64,000 bases of DNA from JADCCX01 sp031431475 (GTDB taxonomy: Bacteria; Pseudomonadota; Alphaproteobacteria; Rhizobiales; Beijerinckiaceae), in contig JANPDL010000035.1 of the NCBI GenBank assembly GCA_031431475.1, forward strand, positions 124,001-188,000, in the 5' to 3' direction. Shown here piece by piece: positions 42,491-51,596 of the stretch. Both the position numbers and the translations under genes were made by a program. Position 1 is the first letter of the stretch. Each line of letters begins with the position of its first letter. The notes under the pieces are model-generated. The model saw nothing but the letters and a program-made list of their open reading frames with translations, was not told the DNA's origin and did not search any database.

Positions 42491-43483
42491 TGCTTTCTCC
42501 TGTGCGTCGACGGGCTGGTCTGTTGCAACGCCATCGGTTTCCCGCGCCTCACCCGGGATGAAGGCATCGAAGGCCGCATAGAACTGCTGCCTGTAGCTAT
42601 CCCGCTCGGTCAGCAGTTCATGCTTCGCACCGGGAATGCGGATCATCTGGCAAGCACGGATGCGGGCGGCGAGTTCCTCGGCAGCCGGTGTCGAACACAA
42701 CGGATCGGCACCCGGCAGAATCATCAAAGTGGGCACGGCTATGCGGTGGCCGAAATCTCGTTCGCTGAAGCGCCGGAACATCTCGAACATGGCCAGCGTC
42801 CAGCGAATGGTGGGATCGCCAAGGCCAAGCTTCGGAAAAGCACCCACCAGATCCGCCATGCGTTTGTAGCGCAGGGGATCTGAGGTCAGCTTGTTTCCAG
42901 CGAAGGGCCTGGTGACAAGTGCTGTTGCACCACCACCTGGTACATAACTCGCGCCAAAGGCGAAAAAATCGAAACCAGTGGCTGCAGCTTTCGCCAGCCC
43001 CAGGAACGGCACCTCGGCCAGGCCGATCAGTGGGGCCAGCAGCACCGCCCGGTCGAACACGGATTGCCCCTTATCGAGAGTCAGCAGCAGGGATGCCGCA
43101 CCCATGGAATGGCTGAGTGCAAAATAAGGCGCGGGCATAAACGGCAGCATGGCCAGTCGAGTCACGGTGTCGATATCAGTGCCATATTCATCAAAATCAT
43201 CGACATGGCCCTTGCGTGGATCATCCAGCAGGCGCTGTGATCCGCCCTGCCCGCGCAAGTCGAATGCGAGCACGGCAAAGCCCTTGCGCCGGAGCTCGAT
43301 AATCACCTCGAAGTATTTCTCGATACACTCGGAGCGACCCTGGATTATGCACACTGTGCCGCGCGTGCGCCGCGCCGTCGTCCGCCAGCGGGCATAGCGC
43401 AATGTCACGCCATCCGGCGTTGCCACGGAGCCGACGTACGCATTGCCAGGAACGGGATAGGAGGGGGTTGCGAAAAGCTCCAT
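42479..43483 (-). CDS. Alpha/beta hydrolase, lysophospholipase L2-like
   Basis: A 334-residue hydrolase. The nucleophile elbow is in 'YFALSHSMGAASLLL' (Ser), the acid Asp in 'LMILPGADPLCS' and the His in 'IPGAKHELLTERD'. 'VLAFDLRGQGGSQRLLDD' matches PldB-like monoacylglycerol/lysophospholipases. No signal peptide is seen. ATG 43483 is chosen because homology begins there. The 3' end overlaps hisN. Confidence 0.82.
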   Translation of the reverse strand: MELFATPSYPVPGNAYVGSVATPDGVTLRYARWRTTARRTRGTVCIIQGRSECIEKYFEVIIELRRKGFAVLAFDLRGQGGSQRLLDDPRKGHVDDFDEYGTDIDTVTRLAMLPFMPAPYFALSHSMGAASLLLTLDKGQSVFDRAVLLAPLIGLAEVPFLGLAKAAATGFDFFAFGASYVPGGGATALVTRPFAGNKLTSDPLRYKRMADLVGAFPKLGLGDPTIRWTLAMFEMFRRFSERDFGHRIAVPTLMILPGADPLCSTPAAEELAARIRACQMIRIPGAKHELLTERDSYRQQFYAAFDAFIPGEARETDGVATDQPVDAQEKASAA

Positions 43484-43617
43484 GCCGCTATTGTGCCATG
43501 GCAAGCAGCCAGAGGCAAAGAAGGCCGGTGACGTTTCTGGCCGCAGCGCAATCAATGCAGAAATCCGCTGGTAATACCCGCCCGGCGCTTTTCAAAAGAA
43601 GGCGCATCCCTTGTCTC

Positions 43618-44448
43618 TCAAGCCGCTCGCTGTTCCAATGCAGCGGCTGGCTTGTGATCTTTCACACCCGGCGCAAAATCCGCCCCCATATTCGCAACAT
43701 CATGGAGGCGGCGGATTATTTTCTGCTCCTGCTCCTGTTCATCGCCAACCCGGAGAAGGGTGCGCTCAGGACCGGAAATGGCAGCCGTCAGAGATTCGAG
43801 CTTCGAATTCAGCGCCAGACATATTTTGGTTCTGGTATCCTGGGCCTCGGCAGTTGCCCATAAACGGTGAGCCAGAGCACCGGCTGCATGGTCCAGCGCC
43901 TCGCTGACGGAGGCCAGCTTGGCCTCGCCACCCTGCATGGCCGCGGCCACACGGAACGCCATGACATCAGCCTGCTCGCCAATAATCTTCCGGGCATTGG
44001 CATCCACGACGCCGACCGCGGTCTCGAGTGTGTGCGAGAAGCCCGTCGTAGCCGACATTATGCGCGCATGGGCCTCGGCGAGCTGGCGCGAAACGCCATC
44101 GACCTGTACCTTGAACGGCTCAACGCTCTCGTTCGCCAGTTCTGCTGCTGTCTGCTGGAAACGCTCGATGGCATGACGTATGCTACGTTCGTGATCCTCG
44201 GTTGTGCGCCGTGCCTCATTGGCCATCCGCTCGAAAGAGGCGATCTGGGCGGCAATGCGCGCTTCCCCCATGGCCACTGATTCCACCGCCTTGTCGAGCC
44301 GCAACGTGGTCGCCTCAAGCTGACGGGCCATGTCGGCCTGCCCTCGAGCGAAGAGGGCGATCATCTGCTGCATCTGGCCTGCAAAGGTGCGGATTTCTGA
44401 TAGCGCGATCTGCACTTCAGGATGCTGCATCTGTCTGCTGGTGGTCAT
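43618..44448 (-). CDS. Predicted coiled-coil protein, unrecognised family
   Basis: A 276-residue protein rich in Ala, Gln, Glu and Arg, predicted almost wholly helical. Long heptad-like stretches run from about residue 20 to 200, e.g. 'QMQQMIALFARGQADMARQL' and 'AHARIMSATTGFSHTLETAV'. No signal peptide or membrane segment is seen. The pattern recalls methyl-accepting or tropomyosin-like structural proteins, but I recognise no family. ATGs at 44466 and 44475 are alternative starts. Confidence 0.6.
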   Translation of the reverse strand: MTTSRQMQHPEVQIALSEIRTFAGQMQQMIALFARGQADMARQLEATTLRLDKAVESVAMGEARIAAQIASFERMANEARRTTEDHERSIRHAIERFQQTAAELANESVEPFKVQVDGVSRQLAEAHARIMSATTGFSHTLETAVGVVDANARKIIGEQADVMAFRVAAAMQGGEAKLASVSEALDHAAGALAHRLWATAEAQDTRTKICLALNSKLESLTAAISGPERTLLRVGDEQEQEQKIIRRLHDVANMGADFAPGVKDHKPAAALEQRAA

Positions 44449-44599
44449 GGCGGTCAGTCCTTCCATGTCATGCATGCGGGAATCGCGGGAGTATGCACAA
44501 GAAAAGTAGCAGCAGGATTGGGGGAGGCTGGTTAATCCATCGTAAAGATCACGTCGCCGGGTTGATAAAAACCGTTCCAGAACGGGAATAATCCGCGGT

Positions 44600-46105
44600 T
44601 CAGGTGTAAATATCCTTGTAGGTCTCGCGCAGGACATTCTTCTGCACCTTGCCCATGGTGTTGCGCGGCAGGTCGTCCACCACGATCACGCGCTTGGGCA
44701 ACTTGAAGCGGGCAAGGCGGATTTCCAGAGCCTTGAGAATTGCTGCACCGTCCAGAAGCGCGCCAGCCTTTTGCACCACGATGGCCGTGACGCCTTCGCC
44801 AAAATCACGGTGCGGCAGGCCTATGACCGCGCTCTCGATTACACCCGGCATGGCGTCGATCTCGGTCTCGACCTCCTTGGGATAGACATTGTATCCGCCC
44901 GTGATGATCAGATCCTTGCCGCGCCCGACGATATGGACATAGCCGCGCACATCGATCTTGCCGAGATCGCCGGTAATGAAGAAGCCATCAGGGCGGAATT
45001 CCTCTTTCGTCTTTTCCGGGTTGCGCCAGTAGCCCTTGAAGACATTCGGCCCCTTCACCTCGATCATGCCGATCTCTTCCGTGCCGAGAATCTTGCCGGT
45101 TTCCGGCTCAACGACGCGTAGGCTCACATCCGGCAGCGGAAAGCCGACCGTGCCGGCCACGCGGTCACCGTCGTAAGGATTGGATGTGTTCATGTTCGTC
45201 TCGGTCATGCCGTAGCGCTCAAGAATGGCATGGCCGGTGCGGGTGCTCCAGTCGCGGTGCGTATCCGCCAGCAAAGGCGCGGAACCGGAGACGAAGAGCC
45301 GCATATGCTTCACTGCGTCGTGCGTCAGACGCGCATCCTGCAGCAGGCGGACATAGAACGTCGGTACGCCCATCATGCTTGTCGCGCGGGGCATCAGGCG
45401 GAAGACCATGTCAGGATCGAGCTTGGGCAGGAACAGCATCGATGCGCCCGACAGCAGGATGATATTGGTCGCGACGAAAAGCCCGTGCGTGTGGAAGATC
45501 GGCAGCGCATGCAGCAGCACGTCATCCGCCGTGAAATGCCAGCAATCGCGCAGGGTGCCAGCATTGGAGGCGAGATTGGCATGCGACAGCATCGCGCCCT
45601 TGGAGCGGCCCGTGGTGCCTGACGTGTAAAGAATAGCAGCCAGATCATGCGGCCCGCGCGCCATATTGCTGAATTCAGCGAGTTGCAAAGCGGCCTTGTC
45701 CATCAGGCTGCCCATGCCCTTGGCGTCCAGCGTCAGGACGGAAGCACCACGCGCGATGCCCACGATGGAATCGCGTTTCGAAGGATCACAAACCACGAGC
45801 TTCGGCTCCGCATCACCGATGAAATAATCCAGCTCGACGGTCGTGTAGGCCGTGTTCAGCGGCAGAAAGATCGCTCCAGCCCTAAGGCAGGCGAGATAGA
45901 GCAGGATGGCCTCGGCGCTCTTCTCGACCTGCACCGCCACGCGGTCCCCGGGCTGAACGCCCGATGACGCCAGCGCCTGCGCAAGGCGCGCGGAACCTGC
46001 GAAGACATCGCGGTAGCTGACGATGCGCCCGTCATCGCGCTCGATGAAGGTTTTTTCAGGTGCGCCCGCGGAGGAACGGATGGCGTCGAAGAGATGATTG
46101 GACAT
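44600..46105 (-). CDS. matB: Malonyl-CoA synthetase MatB
   Basis: A 501-residue acyl-adenylating enzyme forming malonyl-CoA from malonate, ATP and CoA. The AMP-binding motif is 'AILYTSGTTGRSKGAM', with 'LPIFHTHGLFVA', 'ERYGMTETNMNTSNPYDG', 'FFITGDLGKID' and the C-terminal lysine in 'PRNTMGKVQKNVLRE'. The start 'MSNHLFDAIRSS' and the 'GLPHRDFGEGVTAIVV' segment match rhizobial MatB. The malonyl-CoA decarboxylase matA is not seen; a Bug-type binding protein gene lies divergently upstream. Confidence 0.85.
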   Translation of the reverse strand: MSNHLFDAIRSSAGAPEKTFIERDDGRIVSYRDVFAGSARLAQALASSGVQPGDRVAVQVEKSAEAILLYLACLRAGAIFLPLNTAYTTVELDYFIGDAEPKLVVCDPSKRDSIVGIARGASVLTLDAKGMGSLMDKAALQLAEFSNMARGPHDLAAILYTSGTTGRSKGAMLSHANLASNAGTLRDCWHFTADDVLLHALPIFHTHGLFVATNIILLSGASMLFLPKLDPDMVFRLMPRATSMMGVPTFYVRLLQDARLTHDAVKHMRLFVSGSAPLLADTHRDWSTRTGHAILERYGMTETNMNTSNPYDGDRVAGTVGFPLPDVSLRVVEPETGKILGTEEIGMIEVKGPNVFKGYWRNPEKTKEEFRPDGFFITGDLGKIDVRGYVHIVGRGKDLIITGGYNVYPKEVETEIDAMPGVIESAVIGLPHRDFGEGVTAIVVQKAGALLDGAAILKALEIRLARFKLPKRVIVVDDLPRNTMGKVQKNVLRETYKDIYT

Positions 46106-46267
46106 GGCACAAAATCCGGCGAGATGGTTTGGAAAGACGGTGTCTGAGTAGCGGACGACCCCGCCCTTGTCATATCACAGCGAACGTGACACGAATTTTG
46201 TATTATCAAGGCGCCATCAGGATATCGTTCCTGAAACAAGAGCCGCCCACAGTTCTGGGAGGAACGC

Positions 46268-47263
46268 ATGATCAAGACACTATCCGGCATCAGCCGCCGT
46301 TCTGCACTCAAGGGTGGCCTTGCGGCAGCAGGATCCATGCTCGCTATGCCCGCCATCGCGCAAAGCGGCTGGCCGAACCGGCAGATCACCTGGCTGAATC
46401 CATTTCCTGCGGGTGGTGGCACCGATGCCTTCGCGCGGCCATTGGCGGCGTATCTGGACCAGCAACTGGGAACACGCACCATTATCGACAATCGCGGCGG
46501 AGCAGGGGGAACTGTTGGCGCTTCGGCTGCAGCGAAAGCGAACCCGGATGGCTACACTTTCTTTGTCGGAGCGGCGCACCATACGATTGCCCCGGCGATC
46601 TATCCCAATCTCGATTACGATCTCGAAAAAAGCTTCGTACCGATCGGACTCATTGCTCGTCCACCGCAGGTTATCTCGGTGAACCCGCAGAAGATAAAGT
46701 TCAAGACGCTGGCTGAATTTATTGCCGATTCCAAAGCCAATCCGAACAAATACAACTACGCCTCGTCCGGCAACGGGTCTGTCCATCATATGGCGGGTGA
46801 ACTTTTCCAGATCGCCACAGGCACCAAGATGACCCATGTGCCATACCGTGGTGTCGGCCCGGCCATGCAGGATCTCGTAGCGGGCAATATTGATCTGATG
46901 TTCGACGGTTTGGGCTCGTCGGCAAACCAGATCCAGGCCGGAACACTGAATGCACTGGCCGTCGCAGCTCCCAAGCGCTCTTCGGCCATTCCCAATGTGC
47001 CGACGACAAAGGAAGCCGGTCTCGATGGCTACGAGGTTTCGACCTGGTATGCCCTCTGGGCCATCAAGGGTACCCCGCAAGACATCGTGGACCGCATGAC
47101 GGCAGAGCTGCTGAAAGCACTGGATGCTCCGCAGATCAAGGATTCCTGGGAGAAAAACGGCTCGGAAATCATCAAGCTGACGGGCAAGGAATTCGGAGCC
47201 TATGTCACGTCAGAGATCGCGCGATGGGGCAAGGTGGTGAAAGATGCGGGTGTACGTCTTTGA
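46268..47263 (+). CDS. Tripartite tricarboxylate transporter binding protein (Bug family), Tat-type leader
   Basis: A 331-residue periplasmic binding protein with a twin-arginine leader ('GISRRSALKGGLAAAGS', residues 7-23). The Bug fold is shown by 'WLNPFPAGGGTDAFARPLA', 'IIDNRGGAGGTVGASAAAKA', 'HVPYRGVGPAMQDLVAGNID' and 'STWYALWAIKGTP'. It should bind a carboxylate for a TctAB-type carrier, but no tctA or tctB is adjacent. Its divergent placement beside matB suggests malonate or a related dicarboxylate; that is inference. Confidence 0.85.
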   Translation: MIKTLSGISRRSALKGGLAAAGSMLAMPAIAQSGWPNRQITWLNPFPAGGGTDAFARPLAAYLDQQLGTRTIIDNRGGAGGTVGASAAAKANPDGYTFFVGAAHHTIAPAIYPNLDYDLEKSFVPIGLIARPPQVISVNPQKIKFKTLAEFIADSKANPNKYNYASSGNGSVHHMAGELFQIATGTKMTHVPYRGVGPAMQDLVAGNIDLMFDGLGSSANQIQAGTLNALAVAAPKRSSAIPNVPTTKEAGLDGYEVSTWYALWAIKGTPQDIVDRMTAELLKALDAPQIKDSWEKNGSEIIKLTGKEFGAYVTSEIARWGKVVKDAGVRL

Positions 47264-48010
47264 TCAATCCCTGATGATTGTCTTGTAGCCACAGAGGTCC
47301 GTGAAGCCCTGGCTCGCATAGAGCCCGCAGGCCACAGCATTGGTCTGGTCCACTTGCAGGAAGGCGTTTGTTGCGCCTTCCCGTGCAGCCCAGACCAGCA
47401 AGGCATCCACCGTCGCGCGGCCAAGACCACGCCCGCGAAACGCGCTGTCCAGCATGATCGAGCCCAACTCGGCCCATCCCCGATCAATGGCGCACATACC
47501 AAAGCCTGCCACCTTGCCATCCATTTCCAGCGTGGCGAAAGCGGCAGGTACGCGCAGATACCCGACAATGGCAAAGAGATGGTCTGCCGAGCGCTTCGAC
47601 GGCTCCTGATGGCTTGAGACCCCCGCCAGCCAATGGCGAGAGGGCGCGTTTTCGATGCACACTCGCATATCGGCTTTGACGCTCCGGTAGCGGTCCAGCG
47701 GCATAACCATCATCCGCGACCCGTCCTTGATGCGGTATCCGCGCTGCATGAGCATGGGCTCAACGGCGGCATCCGCCAGCGGTGTGATGCGCACCGAGGG
47801 CTTGAGACCGGCGTCGCGGTAGAGCTTTTCGATAGTGTCGAGCAGTTCAGGGGACATGCGCGCACCGGGAATCACGGCGGAGGCAGAATTGGCGCGGCCG
47901 GAATAGCCATGGGCAAAGCGCACCACCCAGCCCTCCATCAGGAGGGTGCTAACGGCGGGCCAGACATTGACGAGCCGCTCCTCGCAGCCCCGGATGGTTT
48001 CGATATCCAT
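47264..48010 (-). CDS. GNAT family N-acetyltransferase
   Basis: A 248-residue acetyltransferase with the catalytic domain in the C-terminal half: 'SIMLDSAFRGRGLGRATVDA' is the acetyl-CoA loop and 'AVACGLYASQGFTDLCGYKT' the final strands. The N-terminal 110 residues form a separate domain starting 'IETIRGCEERLVNVWPA', as in several two-domain GNATs. ATG 48010 is chosen; the longer frame overlaps the DUF985 gene. Substrate unknown. It is the last gene of the gloB, DUF985, GNAT run. Confidence 0.82.
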   Translation of the reverse strand: MDIETIRGCEERLVNVWPAVSTLLMEGWVVRFAHGYSGRANSASAVIPGARMSPELLDTIEKLYRDAGLKPSVRITPLADAAVEPMLMQRGYRIKDGSRMMVMPLDRYRSVKADMRVCIENAPSRHWLAGVSSHQEPSKRSADHLFAIVGYLRVPAAFATLEMDGKVAGFGMCAIDRGWAELGSIMLDSAFRGRGLGRATVDALLVWAAREGATNAFLQVDQTNAVACGLYASQGFTDLCGYKTIIRD

Positions 48011-48015
48011 CGCGG

Positions 48016-48468
48016 CTAGTTCTCTGACGCCTTCCTCGGTGTAGGACGCCAGTCCGGCGGGGCTAGTTCGAAGCCGGAGAATTCGAAGGCCGGGGCCACA
48101 GTGCAGCCCACCAGCGTCCAGGCACCCAGCGACGTCGCGGTCTGCCACCAGCCTTGCGGCACCACGAATTGCGGCTTCTGGCGTGCGCGCAGATCAGGTC
48201 CCAGATGGTGTGCCTCGGCATCGTGGCCGTTGGGACTGACGGTGATGACAAGCGGCGCGCCCCCGTACCAGTGCCAGACCTCGGCGGCATCGACACGGTG
48301 CCAGTCCGAGACATCGCCTGTGTCGAGCAGGTAATAGATCAGCGTCGAGGCAGCACGCCCGCCCTCCACTTTGCGCTCGTCGCGCCAGGTCTCGCGGTAA
48401 TAGCCGCCTTCGGGGTGGGGCTTCAGTTCGAGCAGCCGCACAACTTCAGCGGCGGTCATTCCCTGCAT
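48016..48468 (-). CDS. Cupin protein, DUF985 family
   Basis: A 150-residue single-domain cupin. The family pattern is 'HPEGGYYRETWRD', 'STLIYYLLDTGDVSDWHRVD', 'EVWHWYGGAPLVITV' and 'GWWQTATSLGAWTLVGCTVA', with the metal-site histidine in 'DWHRV'. Function is unknown for DUF985. It lies 2 bp after gloB and 5 bp before the GNAT gene, so the three form a tight operon. Confidence 0.85.
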   Translation of the reverse strand: MQGMTAAEVVRLLELKPHPEGGYYRETWRDERKVEGGRAASTLIYYLLDTGDVSDWHRVDAAEVWHWYGGAPLVITVSPNGHDAEAHHLGPDLRARQKPQFVVPQGWWQTATSLGAWTLVGCTVAPAFEFSGFELAPPDWRPTPRKASEN

Positions 48469-48470
48469 GG

Positions 48471-49244
48471 TCAGAACCTGTTCTTGCGTTCGCGCAGTTC
48501 CGCAAACACTGCGGCAGGCGAAGCGCCAACCATGCCGATGGCGGCCTGAAGTGCCGGGTCTGCTGTGCGGAGGTAGGGATTCGTGGCTTTTTCCACGCCA
48601 ATTGTGGTGGGCAGTGTCACCAGCCCCTGGGCCCGCTTGTGCTCGATCTCGAGCGCGCGGGTGCGCAGGGCGAGATTGGTCGGGTCAACGGTCAGCGCAA
48701 ACCGGGCGTTGGAAAGCGTATATTCATGCCCGCAATAGACCGCCGTCTCATCCGGCATAACAGCAAATTTCTGCATCGAGACGTAGAACTCCTCCGGAGT
48801 GCAGCCGAAGATACGGCCACAGCCCAGCGCGAAGAGCGTATCGCCCGCAAAAACTGTTTTCTGGTCCTTGAACCAGTAGGCGATATGGTCGGCGCAATGG
48901 CCAGGTGTATCCAGCACATCGACCATGATGCTGCCGAATGTCACCCGGTCGCCCTCGGACACAACCTCGTCGACATTCGGAACCTGCGTGGATTTTCTCG
49001 GTGCCACAACACGGCAGCCAAATTTCGCTTTCAGGCCTGGAATACCCTCAACATGGTCGGAATGCTCATGCGTCACAAGGATATCGGTGAGCTTCCATCC
49101 TGTTTCAGCAAGCGCATTCAGGATCGACACCTCGTCCGGCGCATCGATGGCAGCGGTCGCTCCCGTCTTCGGATCATGCACAAGCACCGAGAAATTGTCG
49201 CTGCGGCTTAAAAACTGTCGTATCTCAACCATCTCGTCAGGCAC
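48471..49244 (-). CDS. gloB: Hydroxyacylglutathione hydrolase (glyoxalase II)
   Basis: A 257-residue metallo-beta-lactamase-fold enzyme hydrolysing S-lactoylglutathione in methylglyoxal detoxification. Metal ligands are in 'VTHEHSDHVEGIPG', 'DTPGHCADHIAYWF', 'VFAGDTLFALGCGR' and 'VYCGHEYTLSN'; the C-terminal helical domain ends 'VFAELRERKNRF'. The first motif has Glu where HHH is most common, which occurs in some alphaproteobacterial members. ATG 49232 is an alternative start. A methyltransferase gene is divergent, 63 bp away. Confidence 0.9.
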   Translation of the reverse strand: MPDEMVEIRQFLSRSDNFSVLVHDPKTGATAAIDAPDEVSILNALAETGWKLTDILVTHEHSDHVEGIPGLKAKFGCRVVAPRKSTQVPNVDEVVSEGDRVTFGSIMVDVLDTPGHCADHIAYWFKDQKTVFAGDTLFALGCGRIFGCTPEEFYVSMQKFAVMPDETAVYCGHEYTLSNARFALTVDPTNLALRTRALEIEHKRAQGLVTLPTTIGVEKATNPYLRTADPALQAAIGMVGASPAAVFAELRERKNRF

Positions 49245-49307
49245 CCGATGCGCGCCACGCGGCGCTGTTCTATAGTAAGCGCCAAGAGTAGCGAGTGACC
49301 CTCCCCC

Positions 49308-50045
49308 ATGTCCATCGACATCGTCGATCTCAGGAGCTTCTATGCCGGTGCGCTGGGAGAGGTCACCCGTGACCTGCTGCTGACCGCCATCCGCAACCGT
49401 TGGGACAATCTCAGCGGCATGGTGGTGCTGGGTCTTGGCTATGCAACGCCCTATCTCGGCCCGTTCCGTGACGAGGCGATCCGCTCTATCGCCTTCATGC
49501 CGGCAGGACAGGGCGTGGTGAACTGGCCATCATCCGGGTTGTCATCTTCCGCGCTCGTGGATGCGGACCAGATGCCGCTGAGAGATGGGTCGATTGACCG
49601 CATCATTGTAGCGCATGCGCTGGAGATGGCGCATTCCCCGGCGGAACTCATGTCCGAGATGTGGCGTGTATTGTCACCCGGTGGACGGATCATCGTGATC
49701 GCGCCTAACCGCGCTGGCCTGTGGGCACGGATGGATGTCACGCCGTTCGGCCATGGCCAACCCTTCAGCCGGGGTCAGCTGATGGCACTGATGCGGCAGG
49801 CGCTGTTCACGCCGGTGCACTGGGGCGAGGCATTGTATGTGCCACCGCTCAGGCGGCGCTTGTTGCTGAAGACAGCCAAGGGCTGGGACCGGATCGGCCG
49901 GACACTGGGCCTGCCCTTCGCGGGCGTTCATGTGATTGAGGCGACCAAGCAGGTGTTTCGGCCAATTGCCGTGAAAAAACTGTCCCGGGCGTTGCCTCAA
50001 GGGCAACCGGTGCTGGTGCCAAGCCGTTTTATCGCCGAACCGTGA
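49308..50045 (+). CDS. SAM-dependent methyltransferase, class I
   Basis: A 245-residue methyltransferase. The SAM-binding loop is 'GMVVLGLGYATPYLGPF', the acidic motif 'ALVDADQMPLRDGSIDRI' and a post-motif 'EMWRVLSPGGRIIVIAPNR'. Ubiquinone/menaquinone-type (Methyltransf_11) homologues look like this. The substrate is unknown. It is divergent from gloB, an arrangement I recall in related genomes, and its end overlaps the convergent L,D-transpeptidase gene by 17 bp. Confidence 0.82.
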   Translation: MSIDIVDLRSFYAGALGEVTRDLLLTAIRNRWDNLSGMVVLGLGYATPYLGPFRDEAIRSIAFMPAGQGVVNWPSSGLSSSALVDADQMPLRDGSIDRIIVAHALEMAHSPAELMSEMWRVLSPGGRIIVIAPNRAGLWARMDVTPFGHGQPFSRGQLMALMRQALFTPVHWGEALYVPPLRRRLLLKTAKGWDRIGRTLGLPFAGVHVIEATKQVFRPIAVKKLSRALPQGQPVLVPSRFIAEP

Positions 50046-50547
50046 CCGGCGTTCCCACGCGGACACGCTCGAACAGATCGATGATATCCTCGTTCAGCAT
50101 GCGGATGCAGCCGTAGGACGCCGCCGAACCGATGGAGGCGCGCATCGAGGCACTGGTACCGTGGATGGCATATTCACCGGGCAGCGACAGCACCCGCGCA
50201 CCCATGGGATTCTTGGGGTCGCCCGCCTCGATCACATCGGGTAACGACGGACGGTCACGCTTGACGGAGCGGGGTGGTGACCATGCCACTTCGTGATACT
50301 TTCCCACAATAGCCGTGCGGCCCGACCATTGCTTGCCAGCCTTGCCCACAGCCACACGGTAGCGCAACGCTGTTCCATCGCCGATGACGAGATACAGCGC
50401 CCGCTGGCTCTGGCTCACCACGATTTCGCCCGGATAATGCGGCCCGGCGAAGGGAACACGCTCCCGCGCGGCACTGCTACCTGTGCCGAACGCCAGTGCA
50501 CTCACGGCCAACGCCGCCAGAATGGGAGTCTTTGTCATGGCCTTCAC
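50029..50547 (-). CDS. L,D-transpeptidase (YkuD domain)
   Basis: A 172-residue exported enzyme that makes 3-3 peptidoglycan crosslinks or anchors proteins. It has a signal peptide ('ALAVSALAFGTGSSAAR') and the YkuD motif: His129 in 'YAIHGTSASM' and catalytic Cys147 in 'SAASYGCIRM'. Length and architecture match the short periplasmic group. ATG 50538 is an alternative start. Confidence 0.9.
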   Translation of the reverse strand: MKAMTKTPILAALAVSALAFGTGSSAARERVPFAGPHYPGEIVVSQSQRALYLVIGDGTALRYRVAVGKAGKQWSGRTAIVGKYHEVAWSPPRSVKRDRPSLPDVIEAGDPKNPMGARVLSLPGEYAIHGTSASMRASIGSAASYGCIRMLNEDIIDLFERVRVGTPVTVRR

Positions 50548-50639
50548 CCGATTGAAGGCCTGATAGTGCGCCTGTTCGCTTCAGGCTTTCTGAATCGGAA
50601 AAGGCTTTTCGTTCCTGTGGTTAGCGGTTCTTTACCGTT

Positions 50640-51527
50640 TCAGGCCGTGGCCATGAAGGCGCGGGCGGCCTCGACTGTTGTTGGCGCATAGAGGATTCGC
50701 CTGTGGCCAAGACTTGGCATCGGTATCAGCGAGACATGATCACCTGATGTGGACAGAACCTCGGCGCTGGCGAAGGAGACCTCCTTGTCATCCGGCGCAT
50801 GCAGGAGCAGCGTCGGCATTCCCGCCTGTCGCAGCAATGCGGGCCCCTCGAAGGTGCTGAGATCATGGCCCGAGAGACGTTTCACGTTGGCATCGAACCA
50901 GTGCTGCCCGCGCCGGGACAGTCCCACGGTCTGGCCGAACCACTGGAACAATTGCGGCATGGAATGTGGCGTGGCGATCAGCACAAGGCGATTGACTGGA
51001 ATCGCAGGGAAATGCGCCACAGCGCCGGACAGGAGCGACGCAGCCACCGCACCGCCAAAGGAATGCGCGATAACGCCATGCCACGGGCCGAGTTGTGCGT
51101 GAACCGCGTGCAACGCCCTGATCCCCAGAGGAATGTGCAGGATGCGCCCGGAGGAATGACCGTGACCGGGCAAGTCCACCGCCAGCACATCGAAGCCCGA
51201 GGCATTCAGCGGCTCGACAAAGGCCGACATGAAGGCCGCGCGCCCGGTCCAGCCATGGATCAACAGCACTGTGCCTTTGCTCTCCCCCGCTTGCGTGCGG
51301 AAGCGATAGGCCTGCACCTCGCCCCCTTCATAGGGAACCCGGATTCGTTCGGCGTGGTCCATCCGCGCTTCGGCCCGCGCCATCAGGCGACGCTGGGTAT
51401 CGTCTGTCCCGCTGGCGCGTGGAGGCCTGCAGAATGCCCGGAATGCCAGATTGCCCATGAAACGCGGCGCAATTCGTGAGCTGACCTTGACAAAAGGGCG
51501 GATGACCTTGAGCGCTTCATATGCCAT
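50640..51527 (-). CDS. Alpha/beta hydrolase under MarR control
   Basis: A 295-residue hydrolase. Key segments are the oxyanion loop 'LLIHGWTGRAAFMSAF', 'VLAVDLPGHGHSSG', the nucleophile elbow 'GVIAHSFGGAVAASLL', the Asp region 'LLLHAPDDKEVSF' and the His in 'PSLGHRRILY'. It is divergent from the marR gene with an operator in between, so it is probably derepressed by a small lipophilic compound. ATG 51527 has GAGG upstream. Confidence 0.82.
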   Translation of the reverse strand: MAYEALKVIRPFVKVSSRIAPRFMGNLAFRAFCRPPRASGTDDTQRRLMARAEARMDHAERIRVPYEGGEVQAYRFRTQAGESKGTVLLIHGWTGRAAFMSAFVEPLNASGFDVLAVDLPGHGHSSGRILHIPLGIRALHAVHAQLGPWHGVIAHSFGGAVAASLLSGAVAHFPAIPVNRLVLIATPHSMPQLFQWFGQTVGLSRRGQHWFDANVKRLSGHDLSTFEGPALLRQAGMPTLLLHAPDDKEVSFASAEVLSTSGDHVSLIPMPSLGHRRILYAPTTVEAARAFMATA

Positions 51528-51544
51528 CGTCCGGACCTCGTTTC

Positions 51545-51580
51545 GTTCAATGATGAACATTCTTGTTCAATCTTGAACAA
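51545..51580. promoter_or_regulatory. Divergent MarR operator
   Basis: A perfect inverted repeat TTGTTCAATCTTGAACAA lies at 51563-51580. A second weaker repeat, GTTCA...TGAAC, lies at 51545-51558. Both sit between the hydrolase (start 51527) and marR (start 51597), where a MarR dimer would block both promoters. Confidence 0.7.
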
Positions 51581-51596
51581 ATAGCAAGGTGATATT

